Shown in pieces: positions 11,354 through 20,969 of a stretch of 64,000 nt of DNA. The translations under genes were made by a program, and so were the position numbers. The DNA comes from an uncultured Litorivicinus sp. GTDB taxonomy: Bacteria > Pseudomonadota > Gammaproteobacteria > Pseudomonadales > Litorivicinaceae. The stretch covers positions 26,951 to 90,950 of the forward strand of contig CACAXU010000002.1 of the NCBI GenBank assembly GCA_902536515.1, read 5' to 3'. Numbering within the stretch: the first letter of the stretch is position 1; each line of letters starts with the position of its first letter. The notes beneath the pieces were generated by a model. That model was not told where the DNA came from, made no database searches, and worked only from the letters and a program-made list of their open reading frames with translations.

Positions 11354-11946
11354 CTGAGAAGTGACCTTAGTTCGATTACGGCAAGTCCGCGATGGCTTCG
11401 CTGATTCTTCGATTCTGGGTCGAGCTCAGCGGCCGTTTGTTGGAGCCCATCTGGGAGAAAAATGGGATCGTAACCAAATCCATCCTCTCCACGGGGTGAG
11501 TCAATAATGTGTCCATACCATCGACCGATGACCACAATCGGATCTGGATCGGTTGCATGACGAACCAAGGCAAGTGCACAAATGTAATGTCCTCGCCGAT
11601 TCTCACCGGTGAGATCTTTCATCAGATCCAATAGCAGGTTCAGATTCTCTTGGTCTGACGCATTGCTCCCCGCGAAGCGCGCTGAATAGAGCCCAGGAGC
11701 ATAATCAAGTGCTGGAATCACAAGCCCGGAATCATCAGCTAAAGCTGCGAGTTGCGTGACCGCTGACGCATGGCGTGCTTTTAGCAGTGCGTTCTCGACG
11801 AAACTGAGCCCGGTTTCTTCTGGTGACTCGACATGAAGATCACTCTGAGGAATTACGTCAGTTCCAAAACCCGAAAAGAGTTTCGAGAACTCACGAAGCT
11901 TTCCTTGGTTGCCACTGGCTAATACCAGTTTGTCATCAGTCCACAT
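11350..11946 (-). CDS. rdgB: dITP/XTP pyrophosphatase (HAM1 family)
   Basis: Hydrolyses non-canonical purine triphosphates (dITP, XTP) to monophosphates and keeps them out of DNA. The protein is 198 aa from the ATG at 11946, close to the 197 aa of E. coli RdgB. The N-terminal LASGNQGKLREF nucleotide motif, ADDSGLVIPALDYAPG, the GEDGFGYDPIF segment and SHRGLA near the end are all present. A longer frame to 12009 would only add an unrelated leader. The chosen start overlaps the upstream DUF4426 gene by 11 bp and has AAGAG upstream. Confidence 0.95.
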   Translation of the reverse strand: MWTDDKLVLASGNQGKLREFSKLFSGFGTDVIPQSDLHVESPEETGLSFVENALLKARHASAVTQLAALADDSGLVIPALDYAPGLYSARFAGSNASDQENLNLLLDLMKDLTGENRRGHYICALALVRHATDPDPIVVIGRWYGHIIDSPRGEDGFGYDPIFLPDGLQQTAAELDPESKNQRSHRGLAVIELRSLLS

Positions 11947-12370
11947 AGACTCTTTGCTTGAAGTTGACATCGATCGCTTGGGCATTGATGGGAATGACTT
12001 CAAGCGCAATTTGGATTTCTTCTTCGCTACTCACACGCAAGGGCGCGAGGTAGTAGATGGCATCGTCCCCCTCATCAATTTCGCGAAACGTGAGAGTTTG
12101 TGTTTGTCCGAGTAGGTTTTTTGAAAATCCGGTAACAGAGGCTGCCACCGCACCCCGTGCTTGTCCATCTGGCTGAATTTTCAACACAACCACGTTGATC
12201 AGTGCCTGACGACGACTCCGTTCAAATCCGTATGTCGAAGCAACATCCTGCGTTAAAAATGTTGATGGAAAGGGCTGAATCTGTACTTCAAATCCTTGTT
12301 CCCTGACCATTTCAGTGGCGTAAGTACTGACGGTCCAACAGCACAAAAGGGCGATGATCATCTGGCGCAT
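11936..12370 (-). CDS. DUF4426 family exported protein
   Basis: Small predicted periplasmic protein of 144 aa. It starts with a signal peptide ([18 protein letters not shown]), and the mature part is beta-rich with no cysteines or catalytic motif that I can see. The family is known only as DUF4426 and is usually found between metW and rdgB, as here, so its neighbours are conserved even though its function is not known. The start is set by a TAATG overlap with the metW stop; an upstream extension to 12439 would erase the signal peptide position. Confidence 0.85.
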   Translation of the reverse strand: MRQMIIALLCCWTVSTYATEMVREQGFEVQIQPFPSTFLTQDVASTYGFERSRRQALINVVVLKIQPDGQARGAVAASVTGFSKNLLGQTQTLTFREIDEGDDAIYYLAPLRVSSEEEIQIALEVIPINAQAIDVNFKQRVYVD

Positions 12371-12966
12371 TAGAGCTCCTTGGTGAGTCTGTAGACAGCA
12401 ACTTCCCCAAAGAGATTGGGCCAAACTGTTCCAAGCCAAGTGCGCTTGCCCGAAAGATTCGACGTATCTTTATCTAGGATCTGAATTCCAAGTGTTTGAC
12501 AAAGTTCTTCGAAATCCCGGAATGTGGACAGGTGAATATTTGGTGTGTCGTACCATGGATTCGGAAGCTGTGGGTTTACCGGCATATGGCCGGCCAAGCC
12601 CAACTGAATACGGTTCCTAATGTAGGCAAAGTTAGGGAAGGTGACGATCGCTTCACGACCAACGCGAAGCATTTCAGACAAAGCCAGGTCCGGCCGTCGA
12701 ATCGCCTGCAACGTTTGCGTCATAATGACAGTATCAAACTGCTGATCATTGAAGTTTGAGAGACCACGATTCAAGTCTTGTTGGATGACACTGAGGCCCA
12801 AATCGAGACAGGTTGCTATTTTATCTGGATCTAATTCCAGACCTAGCGCATGAATCCCATGTGTCTTAACCAATTGAGCGAGTAACCGGCCATCACCACA
12901 CCCAAGATCGAGAACACGGGCATTATTCGCGATCCAAGCTGGAATGCGGTAAAAATGCGAAATCAC
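12370..12966 (-). CDS. metW: Methionine biosynthesis protein MetW
   Basis: Methyltransferase-fold protein, 198 aa, encoded next to metX and needed for methionine synthesis in several proteobacteria. The SAM-like loop is [16 protein letters not shown] near residues 18-33. [20 protein letters not shown] and [12 protein letters not shown]-like ([12 protein letters not shown]) segments are family hallmarks. Its exact biochemical role is unsettled; recent work treats it as a partner of MetX. The ATG overlaps the metX stop (ATGA), and the stop overlaps the DUF4426 start. Confidence 0.95.
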   Translation of the reverse strand: MISHFYRIPAWIANNARVLDLGCGDGRLLAQLVKTHGIHALGLELDPDKIATCLDLGLSVIQQDLNRGLSNFNDQQFDTVIMTQTLQAIRRPDLALSEMLRVGREAIVTFPNFAYIRNRIQLGLAGHMPVNPQLPNPWYDTPNIHLSTFRDFEELCQTLGIQILDKDTSNLSGKRTWLGTVWPNLFGEVAVYRLTKEL

Positions 12967-14099
12967 GACGCCTCCATTAGATCAGTGTAGACGCGACTCA
13001 TAAATGCTTTAAACAGTCTTTCATAGGTAGCATCTGGGATGAGGAAGGCATCATGACCATGCGCAGACTCGAGTCGTGCATAGCTGACGGGCTTGCCGGC
13101 CTGAATCAACGCATCAACAATTTCCTCAGAACGAGACGGTGAAAAGCGCCAGTCAGTGGTGAACGATAGGACCAGGAACTTACAACGGGTCTCCCTCAGC
13201 ACTTGAGACAAAGCGATGGATTCATTCAGAGTGGGATCGAAGTAATCGAGCGCACGAGTCATCAATATGTACGTGTTGGCGTCAAAACGGCCGCTGAATT
13301 GTTTACCCTGATAGCGAAGATATTGTTCAACAGCGAAGTTGACGCCCTCAGCATCACGATCTTCACGGGGAAGATTTCGGCCAAATTTCTCACCCATCGA
13401 GATATCAGACAAATAGGTAATATGTCCGACCATCCTTGCCAATCCAACGCCAGATGCTGGAATAACATCATGGTCGGCATAGTTTCCATCAAAGAAATTC
13501 GGATCTCGCATAATTGCTTGTCTTGCTACTTCATTGAACGCGATATTTTGCGCGGTCAGTCGGGGTGCAGCGGCAATAACAGCCGCAGATTCGAGGCGGT
13601 CTGGATAGGTGATTGACCACTGTAGCGCCTGCATTCCTCCGAGTGACCCACCAACAATCGCGGCAAATTTGTGAATCCCCAAGTGATCAGCAAGTCGTGC
13701 TTGCACATGCACCCAGTCAAGCACTGTGACTTCTGGAAATGCAGGTCCATAGGCTTTGCCGGTTTCAGGATTAATCGACAAAGGACCTGTAGACCCCGAA
13801 CAACCTCCGATATTATTGAGGCTGACAACAAAAAATCGGTCAGTATCGATACATTTACCTGGACCAATATAGTGATTCCACCATCCAGGCTTAATGGATT
13901 CTGATTCGTGATATCCAGCGGCGTGGTGATCACCACTTAAGGCATGACACACTAAAACCGCATTTGATTTGTTTGCGTTTAAATTTCCGTAGGTTTCGAC
14001 CATCAGATCGTAACGTGGTAACGTCTGACCACGCTCAAGCTTCAGAGGTTTCTCAAAGGGGATCAGTTCGGGGGTGACCACCCCGAGTGATTGCGACAT
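12963..14099 (-). CDS. metX: Homoserine O-acyltransferase MetX
   Basis: Alpha/beta hydrolase-fold enzyme, 378 aa, that activates homoserine for methionine synthesis. The nucleophile elbow is [10 protein letters not shown] with the catalytic Ser, and the C-terminal [10 protein letters not shown] provides the His. [12 protein letters not shown] and [10 protein letters not shown] are typical. MetX proteins may use acetyl-CoA or succinyl-CoA. Gammaproteobacterial members paired with metW are often succinyltransferases, but I cannot decide this from sequence. The ATG at 14099 overlaps the yggT stop (TGATG); a TTG one codon earlier is less likely. Confidence 0.95.
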   Translation of the reverse strand: MSQSLGVVTPELIPFEKPLKLERGQTLPRYDLMVETYGNLNANKSNAVLVCHALSGDHHAAGYHESESIKPGWWNHYIGPGKCIDTDRFFVVSLNNIGGCSGSTGPLSINPETGKAYGPAFPEVTVLDWVHVQARLADHLGIHKFAAIVGGSLGGMQALQWSITYPDRLESAAVIAAAPRLTAQNIAFNEVARQAIMRDPNFFDGNYADHDVIPASGVGLARMVGHITYLSDISMGEKFGRNLPREDRDAEGVNFAVEQYLRYQGKQFSGRFDANTYILMTRALDYFDPTLNESIALSQVLRETRCKFLVLSFTTDWRFSPSRSEEIVDALIQAGKPVSYARLESAHGHDAFLIPDATYERLFKAFMSRVYTDLMEAS

Positions 14100-14689
14100 C
14101 AACCGATTCCAACAAAGAATTGGGCAGCAGTTTGCGATAATCCCATTGCACGTGCCGGGCCGCGAATCATCATCGCCTCAAGTAGGTTAATCGCGACAAA
14201 CAGCAGAATCGGCGAGAGATCGAGGCCACCGAGATTAGGGACAATTTTCCGGAATGGTGTAAGAAAGGGTTCCGATAGTTGATAAAGAAGTTCAGCACCG
14301 GGGTGGGTTGCATTTGGAGCAAGCCAAGACAGAATGATCATTCCGAGTAACGCATAAAATACTAGATTGATAATGACGCCGAATACCGACAAAACTGACC
14401 AAATCATGAGTTGTGCGACACCTGGTGTGCCACCGAGCAATAGCAAACAGAGTCCAGCTCCTACTGCTTGGATGACAATCGCAGCGACCAATATTCCAAC
14501 ATTAAAGGGTCCGACCGTAGGAAGCCCACTGAAGACAGCTATCAGTGGTGCGGTAAATCGATTTACACCTTGGGAAATTGGGTTATAAAAATTGGCCTGT
14601 ACAAGTTGTAGAAGGAAGCGAATGCACACTAAGGCTACAATGACAGCAATTGCTGTATTGAGAACGTAAAAAATCAAATTTGCTTCCAT
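14099..14689 (-). CDS. yggT: YggT family membrane protein
   Basis: Integral membrane protein of 196 aa made of two tandem YggT repeats. Each repeat has paired hydrophobic helices and the family tetrad seen in [15 protein letters not shown] and in [24 protein letters not shown]. Function is not firmly established; it has been linked to osmotic tolerance and sits with proC and yggS in most Gammaproteobacteria, as here. A GGGAG ribosome-binding site precedes the ATG. The 38-bp gap to proC is the largest in this minus-strand run. Confidence 0.93.
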   Translation of the reverse strand: MEANLIFYVLNTAIAVIVALVCIRFLLQLVQANFYNPISQGVNRFTAPLIAVFSGLPTVGPFNVGILVAAIVIQAVGAGLCLLLLGGTPGVAQLMIWSVLSVFGVIINLVFYALLGMIILSWLAPNATHPGAELLYQLSEPFLTPFRKIVPNLGGLDLSPILLFVAINLLEAMMIRGPARAMGLSQTAAQFFVGIG

Positions 14690-14727
14690 GAGACTCCCTT
14701 AAGTTGATCGCTAGCCTAACGTAATTT

Positions 14728-15543
14728 TTAAGGTGCGTCTTTGGATAGCTCGCCCGCTCGATCCCGAGCCGCAATCAGAGCGCGATCAACTAAATCCGCG
14801 AAGTCACCTTCATTGAATACATTTAATGCCGCTTCTGTGGTTCCACCTGGTGATGTGACTCTTTCCCGCAGCACAGAGGGACCTACATCTGATGCCTCAA
14901 CCATCCCGGTAGCACCTTTTGCCGTTTGAATTACCAGAGATCTCGCTACTTCGGGGGAAAGACCGAGTCGAATGCCAGTATTAATTAAATTCTCAATCAT
15001 CAAGAAGAAATACGCCGGGCCAGACCCTGAGACAGCTGTCACCGCGTCGATTATGTCTTCACTGGGTACCCATAACGCTTGCCCACATGCATCAAAGATT
15101 TCTTGCACTGCCGTTTTGATGTCATTGCCCAGTGCGCGGTCTGACGCAATTGCGGACATTCCTTCACCAATCAGAGCTGGCGTATTTGGCATCACTCGTA
15201 CCACTGGATTTTGCGCGTCATTTAATTGACGACGAATATTTTGAATGGTAATGCCCGCTGCAATTGAGATGATCACTTGCGTCGCCTTGAGTGAACCAGC
15301 AAGTTTTGTAAGCACGTCATCCATGATCTGCGGTTTTACAGCAAGCACAATAAGATCAGCCTGCGCCATGACTGGAGCATTATCTGCAAAGCTAATGATG
15401 CCCATTTCGGCGAGTGCTTTCCTGCAGTCTTGGTTTGGGTCAGAGACGAAAATATCACTGGACGATCGCCCGCTTTTTAACAACCCAGCGATAATTGCTT
15501 GGGCCATATTGCCGCCGCCAATCAACCCGATCTGATGGTTCAT
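14728..15543 (-). CDS. proC: Pyrroline-5-carboxylate reductase
   Basis: Last step of proline synthesis, reducing pyrroline-5-carboxylate with NAD(P)H. The protein is 271 aa. The Rossmann motif is IGLIGGGNMAQAII, followed by LAVKPQIM, and the C-terminal signature is ERVTSPGGTTEAAL. VRVMPNTPALIGEGM and AVSGSGPAYFF are further family marks. The ATG overlaps the yggS stop (ATGA). The yggS-proC-yggT cluster is a conserved unit. Confidence 0.97.
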   Translation of the reverse strand: MNHQIGLIGGGNMAQAIIAGLLKSGRSSSDIFVSDPNQDCRKALAEMGIISFADNAPVMAQADLIVLAVKPQIMDDVLTKLAGSLKATQVIISIAAGITIQNIRRQLNDAQNPVVRVMPNTPALIGEGMSAIASDRALGNDIKTAVQEIFDACGQALWVPSEDIIDAVTAVSGSGPAYFFLMIENLINTGIRLGLSPEVARSLVIQTAKGATGMVEASDVGPSVLRERVTSPGGTTEAALNVFNEGDFADLVDRALIAARDRAGELSKDAP

Positions 15544-16247
15544 AATGAATCCTTTGGAGGTCTTGCTCCGAACAATGCAGTTCCGATCCGCACCATGGTG
15601 CTTCCTTCGGTTACAGCAAGCTCTAAATCGTTTGTCATTCCCATAGAAAGCGTATCAAAAATCTCTGGTGCCGGGTGAGCTTGTTTCAACTCATCGAAGA
15701 GTGCTCTCAGTGTTTGGTGCGACCGCTTTAAGTCCTTTTCGCTCAAGGGATCTGGAATTGACATCAAGCCACGCAGTCTCAAGTTGGGTAGGGCCCAAAT
15801 CGTTTCAGCCAGACGCTTTAAATCACCCGGGATAACACCTGACTTGGTTTCTGCAAGATCAACGTTGACTTGGATTAAAATATTCAGAGGTTTGCCAATC
15901 CGAGCCTCATTGAGGCGGCTGGCTATTTTTTCACGCTCAACTGTATGTACCCAGTCAAATGCAGTTGCAATGATTTTTGTTTTATTGCTCTGAATGTGCC
16001 CGATGTAATGCCATTCGATATCAAGATCACTCAGTGAATCGATCTTTTCGACCGCTTCTTGTACGTAGTTTTCCCCAAATTGTCTTTGTCCGAGCCGAAA
16101 CAGTGTTTCAACATCTGATGCAGGCTTCGTTTTAGACACAGCAAGCAGATGCACTGAGCCGTGTTCTCGGTTAGCCGCACTTTCCGCATGCTGAATAGCA
16201 GATTCGATTTGAGAAAACTGATGTGTGAGCTCAGCAATTCGATCCAT
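15540..16247 (-). CDS. yggS: PLP homeostasis protein YggS
   Basis: PLP-binding TIM-barrel protein (COG0325, PLPBP), 235 aa, that affects vitamin B6 and amino-acid balance without a known catalytic reaction. The PLP lysine lies in LLAVSKTKP, and QFGENYVQEA, WHYIGHIQSNKTK and SMGMTNDLELAV are characteristic. It lies two bases downstream of the dihydroorotase homologue and overlaps proC. Confidence 0.96.
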   Translation of the reverse strand: MDRIAELTHQFSQIESAIQHAESAANREHGSVHLLAVSKTKPASDVETLFRLGQRQFGENYVQEAVEKIDSLSDLDIEWHYIGHIQSNKTKIIATAFDWVHTVEREKIASRLNEARIGKPLNILIQVNVDLAETKSGVIPGDLKRLAETIWALPNLRLRGLMSIPDPLSEKDLKRSHQTLRALFDELKQAHPAPEIFDTLSMGMTNDLELAVTEGSTMVRIGTALFGARPPKDSL

Positions 16248-16249
16248 GG

Positions 16250-17509
16250 TTAGATTGCGACACGCTGCCCGTTAATCCAACATCCAATGACACATCCGGG
16301 TAATGTTTGCCCGAATAATGGGCTATTTGTTCCAGCGCTCAACCAATTACTCTCATTGAAGGCCGTGGAACTATTCGGATCAAAAAGTACGCAGTCTGCT
16401 GGATGACCATATTGGACCGAACCTAGTTGTTGTTGGTTAGCTACTCGAGCTGCTTTTGCTGTCATCGCACTGATCGACTGCTCGAATCCGAGCTCGCCGT
16501 TTTGATCAAGCTGGAGGAGGAGCTGAATCGCGCCCTCGATCAGGCTCATCCCTTTCTGTGTTTCTGGAAACGGAGCCAATTTGGCGCCCGTCTCATGTGG
16601 CGAGTGATCTGACACAATGAGGTCAATTGTTCCATCAGCGACGCCCGCGATCAGCGCCAGACGGTCGTCCTCCGTGCGTAATGGCCGCTCGAGATGAAAA
16701 TTGGGATCGAGACCTGCCAGCGCTCTCTCTGAATACAGAAGGTGAGCCAACGTGACATCACAAGTAATTTGAAGCCCTTTAGCTTTGGCTTCTCGAATAC
16801 GTGTGACCGATGCACCAGTCGTGATCCGTGAAAAGTGAGCCGTTACGCCCGTTGCATCAACTAACTCAAGATCAGCAGCAAGGCCGAGGGTTTCCGATAA
16901 TGGAGAATTGAGCGAAAGCCCGAGTCCTGTGCCGATTTGTCCCGCGTGGGCACAACCTTCAGCGAAGTCGCGTGATTCCGAGTCCAATATCACCTGAATG
17001 CCGAGACTCTGCGCATATTTTAGGGCGTTCAATTCGATTTTTCTTGAGCTGAATGGACGATTACCTTGGGCGAGAGCAACGCATCCTGCGTCGATGAGAG
17101 CGGCCATCTCGGATATGCGACTCCCTTTGCCGCCTTGGGTGAGCATGGCTGTTGGAAAGACTCTGCAATACCCCGATTCCGCCGCGCGCTCAAGGACCAG
17201 CCGAACATCGGCCGGGGAATCAACGACGGGATCGGTGATTGGTGTGGCGACCACAGATGTGACGCCACCTGCGACCGCTGCTCGCGTTTCAGATGCAATA
17301 GTGCCTTTGTGCTCAAGACCAGGTTCTCGTAAGTTAATTCTTAGGTCGATTAGGCCGGGAACCAGCCACCCAGATTTCCCATCAATCTCAGCGGCATTCG
17401 TCAGTGCAATTGGATCGACGAAGGTGTGTTGATCGATGCCGATCTCTGTTTCGCCATGCAAGGGGCTATCAGGTGAAATGATTCGAACATTCCGAATGAT
17501 CAGACTCAT
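16250..17509 (-). CDS. pyrX: Dihydroorotase homologue lacking zinc ligands (PyrC'/PyrX type)
   Basis: Amidohydrolase-fold protein of 419 aa in the dihydroorotase family. Active enzymes carry a metal-binding HxH before LREPG. Here the segment reads [13 protein letters not shown] (residues 53-64), so both histidines are replaced by Arg57 and Asn59. A later SDHSPHE segment remains. This is the state described for pseudomonad PyrC', a non-catalytic subunit that forms the large class A aspartate transcarbamoylase complex with PyrB. The ATG overlaps the pyrB stop (ATGA), consistent with an obligate partner. A true pyrC should exist elsewhere in the genome. Confidence 0.92.
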   Translation of the reverse strand: MSLIIRNVRIISPDSPLHGETEIGIDQHTFVDPIALTNAAEIDGKSGWLVPGLIDLRINLREPGLEHKGTIASETRAAVAGGVTSVVATPITDPVVDSPADVRLVLERAAESGYCRVFPTAMLTQGGKGSRISEMAALIDAGCVALAQGNRPFSSRKIELNALKYAQSLGIQVILDSESRDFAEGCAHAGQIGTGLGLSLNSPLSETLGLAADLELVDATGVTAHFSRITTGASVTRIREAKAKGLQITCDVTLAHLLYSERALAGLDPNFHLERPLRTEDDRLALIAGVADGTIDLIVSDHSPHETGAKLAPFPETQKGMSLIEGAIQLLLQLDQNGELGFEQSISAMTAKAARVANQQQLGSVQYGHPADCVLFDPNSSTAFNESNWLSAGTNSPLFGQTLPGCVIGCWINGQRVAI

Positions 17510-18480
17510 GAGTGGCCGCCTTGCCGTGTTGACAATGTCATTGCCATGACGGCCATTCGGATAGCGATCCCATTGGTCACCTGATCAAGGATGACCGCTT
17601 GAGGTCCGTCGGCTACTTCATTTGCGATCTCTACTCCTCGGTTAATGGGCCCTGGATGCATCACGATTGCATTATCTTTCGCACGCCGGAGACGCGATTC
17701 TGTCATTCCGTACAGATTGAAAAACTCTCGTTCACTCGGCAATAACGCGTTGCTCATGCGCTCTTTTTGAAGTCGGAGAAGAACGACCACATCAACTTCG
17801 CTTAAACCATCATCAATCTGATGGAAGGTGCGGACACCGAGATGTTCGAGATCGGTGGGAAGCAAAGTGCCGGGCGCAATCGCTCGAATATCTGGACATC
17901 CCATGCCTCGGAGACCGTGGACTAGAGATCGCGCGACGCGTGAGTGTTTCAGGTCACCAACAATCGCGATAGATAGATTCGCAGGGTCACCTTTGTGCTT
18001 TTGAATTGTCATTAAGTCGAGTAGAGCTTGCGTTGGGTGGGCGTGTGTTCCATCACCCGCGTTAATCACCGCAATATTTGGGGTCACGCGATCTGCGATG
18101 AAAAACGGAGCACCGCCAGCGCTATGGCGTACGACGAAGAGATCTGCCTGCATGGCTTCGAGATTTTTCAGCGTATCGAACAGGGTTTCTCCTTTTGATG
18201 CTGCGCTAGTTTGGATATCGAGAGTGACAACATCAGCACTTAATCGGTGTGCGGCAATATCAAAGGTTGTTCGAGTTCGCGTTGAATTCTCAAAAAATAG
18301 ATTAACGACGGTCTTTCCGCGTAATAGTGGAATCTTTTTAACGGGTTGTCCTTGCGAGGACAGAAATGTTTCGGCGGTATCAAGAAGTTCAGTGATCAGA
18401 GGTTTTGGAAGGCCTTCGGTCGTCAGGAGATGTTTCAATCGTCCATCTGGTGTGAGCTGGAGCGCGGCTGGACCGTGCAT
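17506..18480 (-). CDS. pyrB: Aspartate carbamoyltransferase catalytic subunit
   Basis: Forms carbamoyl-aspartate, the first committed pyrimidine step. The protein is 324 aa. The carbamoyl-phosphate loop is [10 protein letters not shown], and VVRHSAGG and [16 protein letters not shown] are canonical. The N-terminus is slightly longer than in E. coli, as in pseudomonads where PyrB binds nucleotides directly. No pyrI regulatory gene is adjacent. It lies eight bases after pyrR and overlaps the pyrC' homologue. Confidence 0.97.
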   Translation of the reverse strand: MHGPAALQLTPDGRLKHLLTTEGLPKPLITELLDTAETFLSSQGQPVKKIPLLRGKTVVNLFFENSTRTRTTFDIAAHRLSADVVTLDIQTSAASKGETLFDTLKNLEAMQADLFVVRHSAGGAPFFIADRVTPNIAVINAGDGTHAHPTQALLDLMTIQKHKGDPANLSIAIVGDLKHSRVARSLVHGLRGMGCPDIRAIAPGTLLPTDLEHLGVRTFHQIDDGLSEVDVVVLLRLQKERMSNALLPSEREFFNLYGMTESRLRRAKDNAIVMHPGPINRGVEIANEVADGPQAVILDQVTNGIAIRMAVMAMTLSTRQGGHS

Positions 18481-18488
18481 GGCGTTCC

Positions 18489-18992
18489 TTATTCCGAATT
18501 CGGGGTCATGAGCACTAGTGACTCAGGTCCACGCAGTTTACACCGTCCAACCCCCTCTTCGCCAAGGGATTCTCCGAGGAAATTTGGTTCTATTGGTAAT
18601 TCACGACCGCCACGGTCAAATAAAATTCCGAGATGAATTGTTCCCGGGCGACCATAGTCAAACAGTACATTGAGGGCCGCACGAATAGTTCGCCCTGTAA
18701 AAAGCACATCATCAATGAGTAAGATATTCTCGCCGTTCAACTGCTGTGGCATTCGGTCTGTGGTCCCGGAGCGCTTGAGACCACTGGTTTGGAAGTCATC
18801 ACGATATAGAGAAATATCAAGGGTTGCAGGCTCTGCCCACTGCAAGGCTTCACAAAGACGGGAAGAGATCCAAGTACCGCCGGTGTGGATCCCAACCACT
18901 AAAGGGCTGCTCCCAGCATAGCCATCACGGACCTGATCAATCAGATTCTGAAGTGCGGCTTCAGTCGCTTTTTGAGATCTAATCTCACGCAT
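18489..18992 (-). CDS. pyrR: PyrR bifunctional regulator/uracil phosphoribosyltransferase
   Basis: Type I phosphoribosyltransferase-fold protein, 167 aa, with the PRPP loop [18 protein letters not shown]. In Gram-positives PyrR is an RNA-binding attenuator; in pseudomonads it sits before pyrB and affects pyrimidine genes by a less understood route. The ATG at 18992 has a strong GGAG six bases upstream and overlaps the end of ruvX by eight bases. A longer in-frame extension is dismissed because it lies wholly inside ruvX. No attenuator can fit in the eight bases before pyrB. Confidence 0.93.
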   Translation of the reverse strand: MREIRSQKATEAALQNLIDQVRDGYAGSSPLVVGIHTGGTWISSRLCEALQWAEPATLDISLYRDDFQTSGLKRSGTTDRMPQQLNGENILLIDDVLFTGRTIRAALNVLFDYGRPGTIHLGILFDRGGRELPIEPNFLGESLGEEGVGRCKLRGPESLVLMTPNSE

Positions 18993-19398
18993 GTTGCTCT
19001 CCAAGCCAGCGCTCAAGGATGACGCTTGCTGCCGTTGCGTCCAGTTTTCCATCTCGGCCATTAGCTTTGCTTCTGTAGTTGAGGTGCTCGCGTGCTTCGC
19101 GGGTACTTTCATACTCATCAATAAATACGACCTTTACACCAAATCGTCCATGAACGCGTTGGCCGAATTTTTTTGCGCGATCAGCCATGTCACTCATTGT
19201 TCCGTCCTGATGGAAAGGCAGTCCGACGACGACTACATCAGGCTTCCATTCAGCCAAGAGTTGTTCTACGGTCTTCCAATGAGGTGTGCCATTCTGAGCC
19301 GGTAATGCGGTCAGTGGGCTAGCTGTTTGTGTCAGCGTTTGTCCGGTTGCAACACCGATTCGAGACAGCCCGTAATCAAAGCCGAGCACCAATGGCAT
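18985..19398 (-). CDS. ruvX: Holliday junction resolvase-like/pre-16S rRNA nuclease YqgF
   Basis: RNase H-fold protein, 137 aa, implicated in 5' maturation of 16S rRNA. The N-terminal LGFDYGLSRIGVATGQ carries the first catalytic Asp, and VVVGLPFHQDGT, FIDEYESTREA and a C-terminal KLDATAASVILE provide the remaining acidic residues. The start overlaps the yqgE stop (TAATG). The yqgE-yqgF pairing is conserved across Gammaproteobacteria. Confidence 0.95.
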   Translation of the reverse strand: MPLVLGFDYGLSRIGVATGQTLTQTASPLTALPAQNGTPHWKTVEQLLAEWKPDVVVVGLPFHQDGTMSDMADRAKKFGQRVHGRFGVKVVFIDEYESTREAREHLNYRSKANGRDGKLDATAASVILERWLGEQHA

Positions 19399-19967
19399 TA
19401 TGCGTGGCCTGCACCTTGTGGCAACTGAACGGGATCGATACCAAGTTGAGCCAGTGCTGCACGTTGTCGATCTGCGGTCGGAATCTGAAAGATCACATCA
19501 GCATCCCAAGGTACGTTGATCCATGTGTTTGCGGCCATCTCAGATTCTAGTTGGCCTCCAGACCAACCTGAATATCCCAAAATGAAAATCGCATCGCCTT
19601 GATTCAGTGCGTCAATTGCCAGCGGTAACACGTCGGGACTTGACGCGACGAATAGTCCATCGAGTACTTCAACCACATCATCAGTAATTGGGTGGTTGGA
19701 AAGGAGGAATCCTCGCTGAGGTTCAACCGGTCCGCCAGTCATGACTGGTATATCGGGGTCAAGCCCCTCTGCAGCATCGAGATTTAACTGCTCAAATATT
19801 TCCTGAACTGAGAATTCTGTTGTTTTATTAACAATAAATCCCATGGCGCCTGTTTCACCATGTTCACACATCAGCACCAATGATGAATTAAAAACGCCGT
19901 CTTTGAGATCGGGCATTGAAACTAAAAATTGGCCATTGAATTGTGTTTGTCCTGAATCATTGCTCAT
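19398..19967 (-). CDS. yqgE: YqgE/AlgH family protein
   Basis: UPF0301 family, 189 aa from the ATG at 19967. Family marks are FLVSMPDLKDGVFNSSLVLMC-like N-terminal residues, then GAMGFIVNK and GGPVEPQRGFLL, and ILGYSGWSGGQLESE near residue 140. The pseudomonad homologue AlgH was first tied to alginate regulation, but the molecular role is not established. A GTG at 19985 with AGGA upstream is a possible alternative start. It lies between gshB and ruvX as in E. coli. Confidence 0.93.
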   Translation of the reverse strand: MSNDSGQTQFNGQFLVSMPDLKDGVFNSSLVLMCEHGETGAMGFIVNKTTEFSVQEIFEQLNLDAAEGLDPDIPVMTGGPVEPQRGFLLSNHPITDDVVEVLDGLFVASSPDVLPLAIDALNQGDAIFILGYSGWSGGQLESEMAANTWINVPWDADVIFQIPTADRQRAALAQLGIDPVQLPQGAGHA

Positions 19968-20006
19968 CACTTGAGTCTCTTTCACAAATGTATTTCCTAG
20001 TGTAGC

Positions 20007-20960
20007 TCACTCATTCAAAAGTGCTTTGAAAAAATTGTGTCCGATTGCAGTACCCGCCTGCGCATCAATTTCGCGAACACAGGTTGGGCTTGTCACGTTG
20101 ATCTCAGTCAAATGGCCACCAATGACATCGAGTCCCACAAATAACAGCCCGCGATTTGTAAGCGTTGGACCGATTGTGTCAGCGATCTCTCGTTCACGTT
20201 CTGATATGCGCATTGCAACTCCTCGTCCGCCAGCAGCGAGGTTACCACGCGTTTCGCCTTGCGATGGGATTCGTGCAAGAACATGCGAGATCGGTTTGCC
20301 GTGCAGTACGATAACGCGCCGATCGCCATCGACGATTTCTGGCCGATATTGTTGTGCCATGATAAGCCGTGATTCGCTTGGCGAAAGAGTCTCTAGGGCC
20401 ACCCCAAGATTTAGACCATCTGCGGTTATCCTGAAAATTCCAGAGCCACCCATACCGTCGAGCGGTTTAAGAATGATGTCCCCTTGTATTTTTTGGAACG
20501 TTTGAATTTCTTCATGGTTTGATGAGACGATCGTCTTGGGCATCAAATCGCTGAATTCTGTCGCAAACAGTTTTTCATTACAATTGCGAATAGCTTGTGG
20601 GTCATTAACCACCATAACGCCCTGTTTTTTGGCTCGTTCTAAAATGTGAGTGCTATACAAGTATTCGCTGTCAAATGGTGGGTCGACGCGGATGACGATG
20701 ACATCCAAGGTATTGAGTGATGCTTTGACGGGGTCTCCCAATGCGGCAAAGGTTTCCGAGATCTCATCAGTTACTCTAACTTCTTGCATGATGGCTTTTG
20801 CTTCGCCGTGGTCCAGGCAGAGTCCGTTTTTTGGGAGATACACAAGTTCATGGCCCAGTTCCTGTGCAGCGAGCATCAAAGCAAAACTCGTATCCTTATA
20901 AGGCTTGATGTGCTCGATTGAATCCATCCAGAATCCAATCCTCTTGATGTGTGTTCCCAC
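20007..20960 (-). CDS. gshB: Glutathione synthetase
   Basis: ATP-grasp ligase, 317 aa, that joins glycine to gamma-glutamylcysteine. Visible features include the N-terminal IGFWMDSIEHIKPYKDTSFA, VVNDPQAIRNCNEKLF, ILKPLDGMGGSGIFRI in the ATP-grasp domain, RPEIVDGDRRVIVL, and ERE-IADTIGP near the C-terminus. ITEINVTSPT-like LTEINVTSPTCVREID provides metal ligands. The start is GTG at 20960, with AGGA eight bases upstream. Confidence 0.96.
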   Translation of the reverse strand: MGTHIKRIGFWMDSIEHIKPYKDTSFALMLAAQELGHELVYLPKNGLCLDHGEAKAIMQEVRVTDEISETFAALGDPVKASLNTLDVIVIRVDPPFDSEYLYSTHILERAKKQGVMVVNDPQAIRNCNEKLFATEFSDLMPKTIVSSNHEEIQTFQKIQGDIILKPLDGMGGSGIFRITADGLNLGVALETLSPSESRLIMAQQYRPEIVDGDRRVIVLHGKPISHVLARIPSQGETRGNLAAGGRGVAMRISEREREIADTIGPTLTNRGLLFVGLDVIGGHLTEINVTSPTCVREIDAQAGTAIGHNFFKALLNE

Positions 20961-20969
20961 GTTTCTTTC

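Noticed and set aside
18993-19121. N-terminal extension of pyrR
   Set aside because: The extension lies inside ruvX, and the internal ATG at 18992 has GGAG at ideal spacing and gives the normal family N-terminus.
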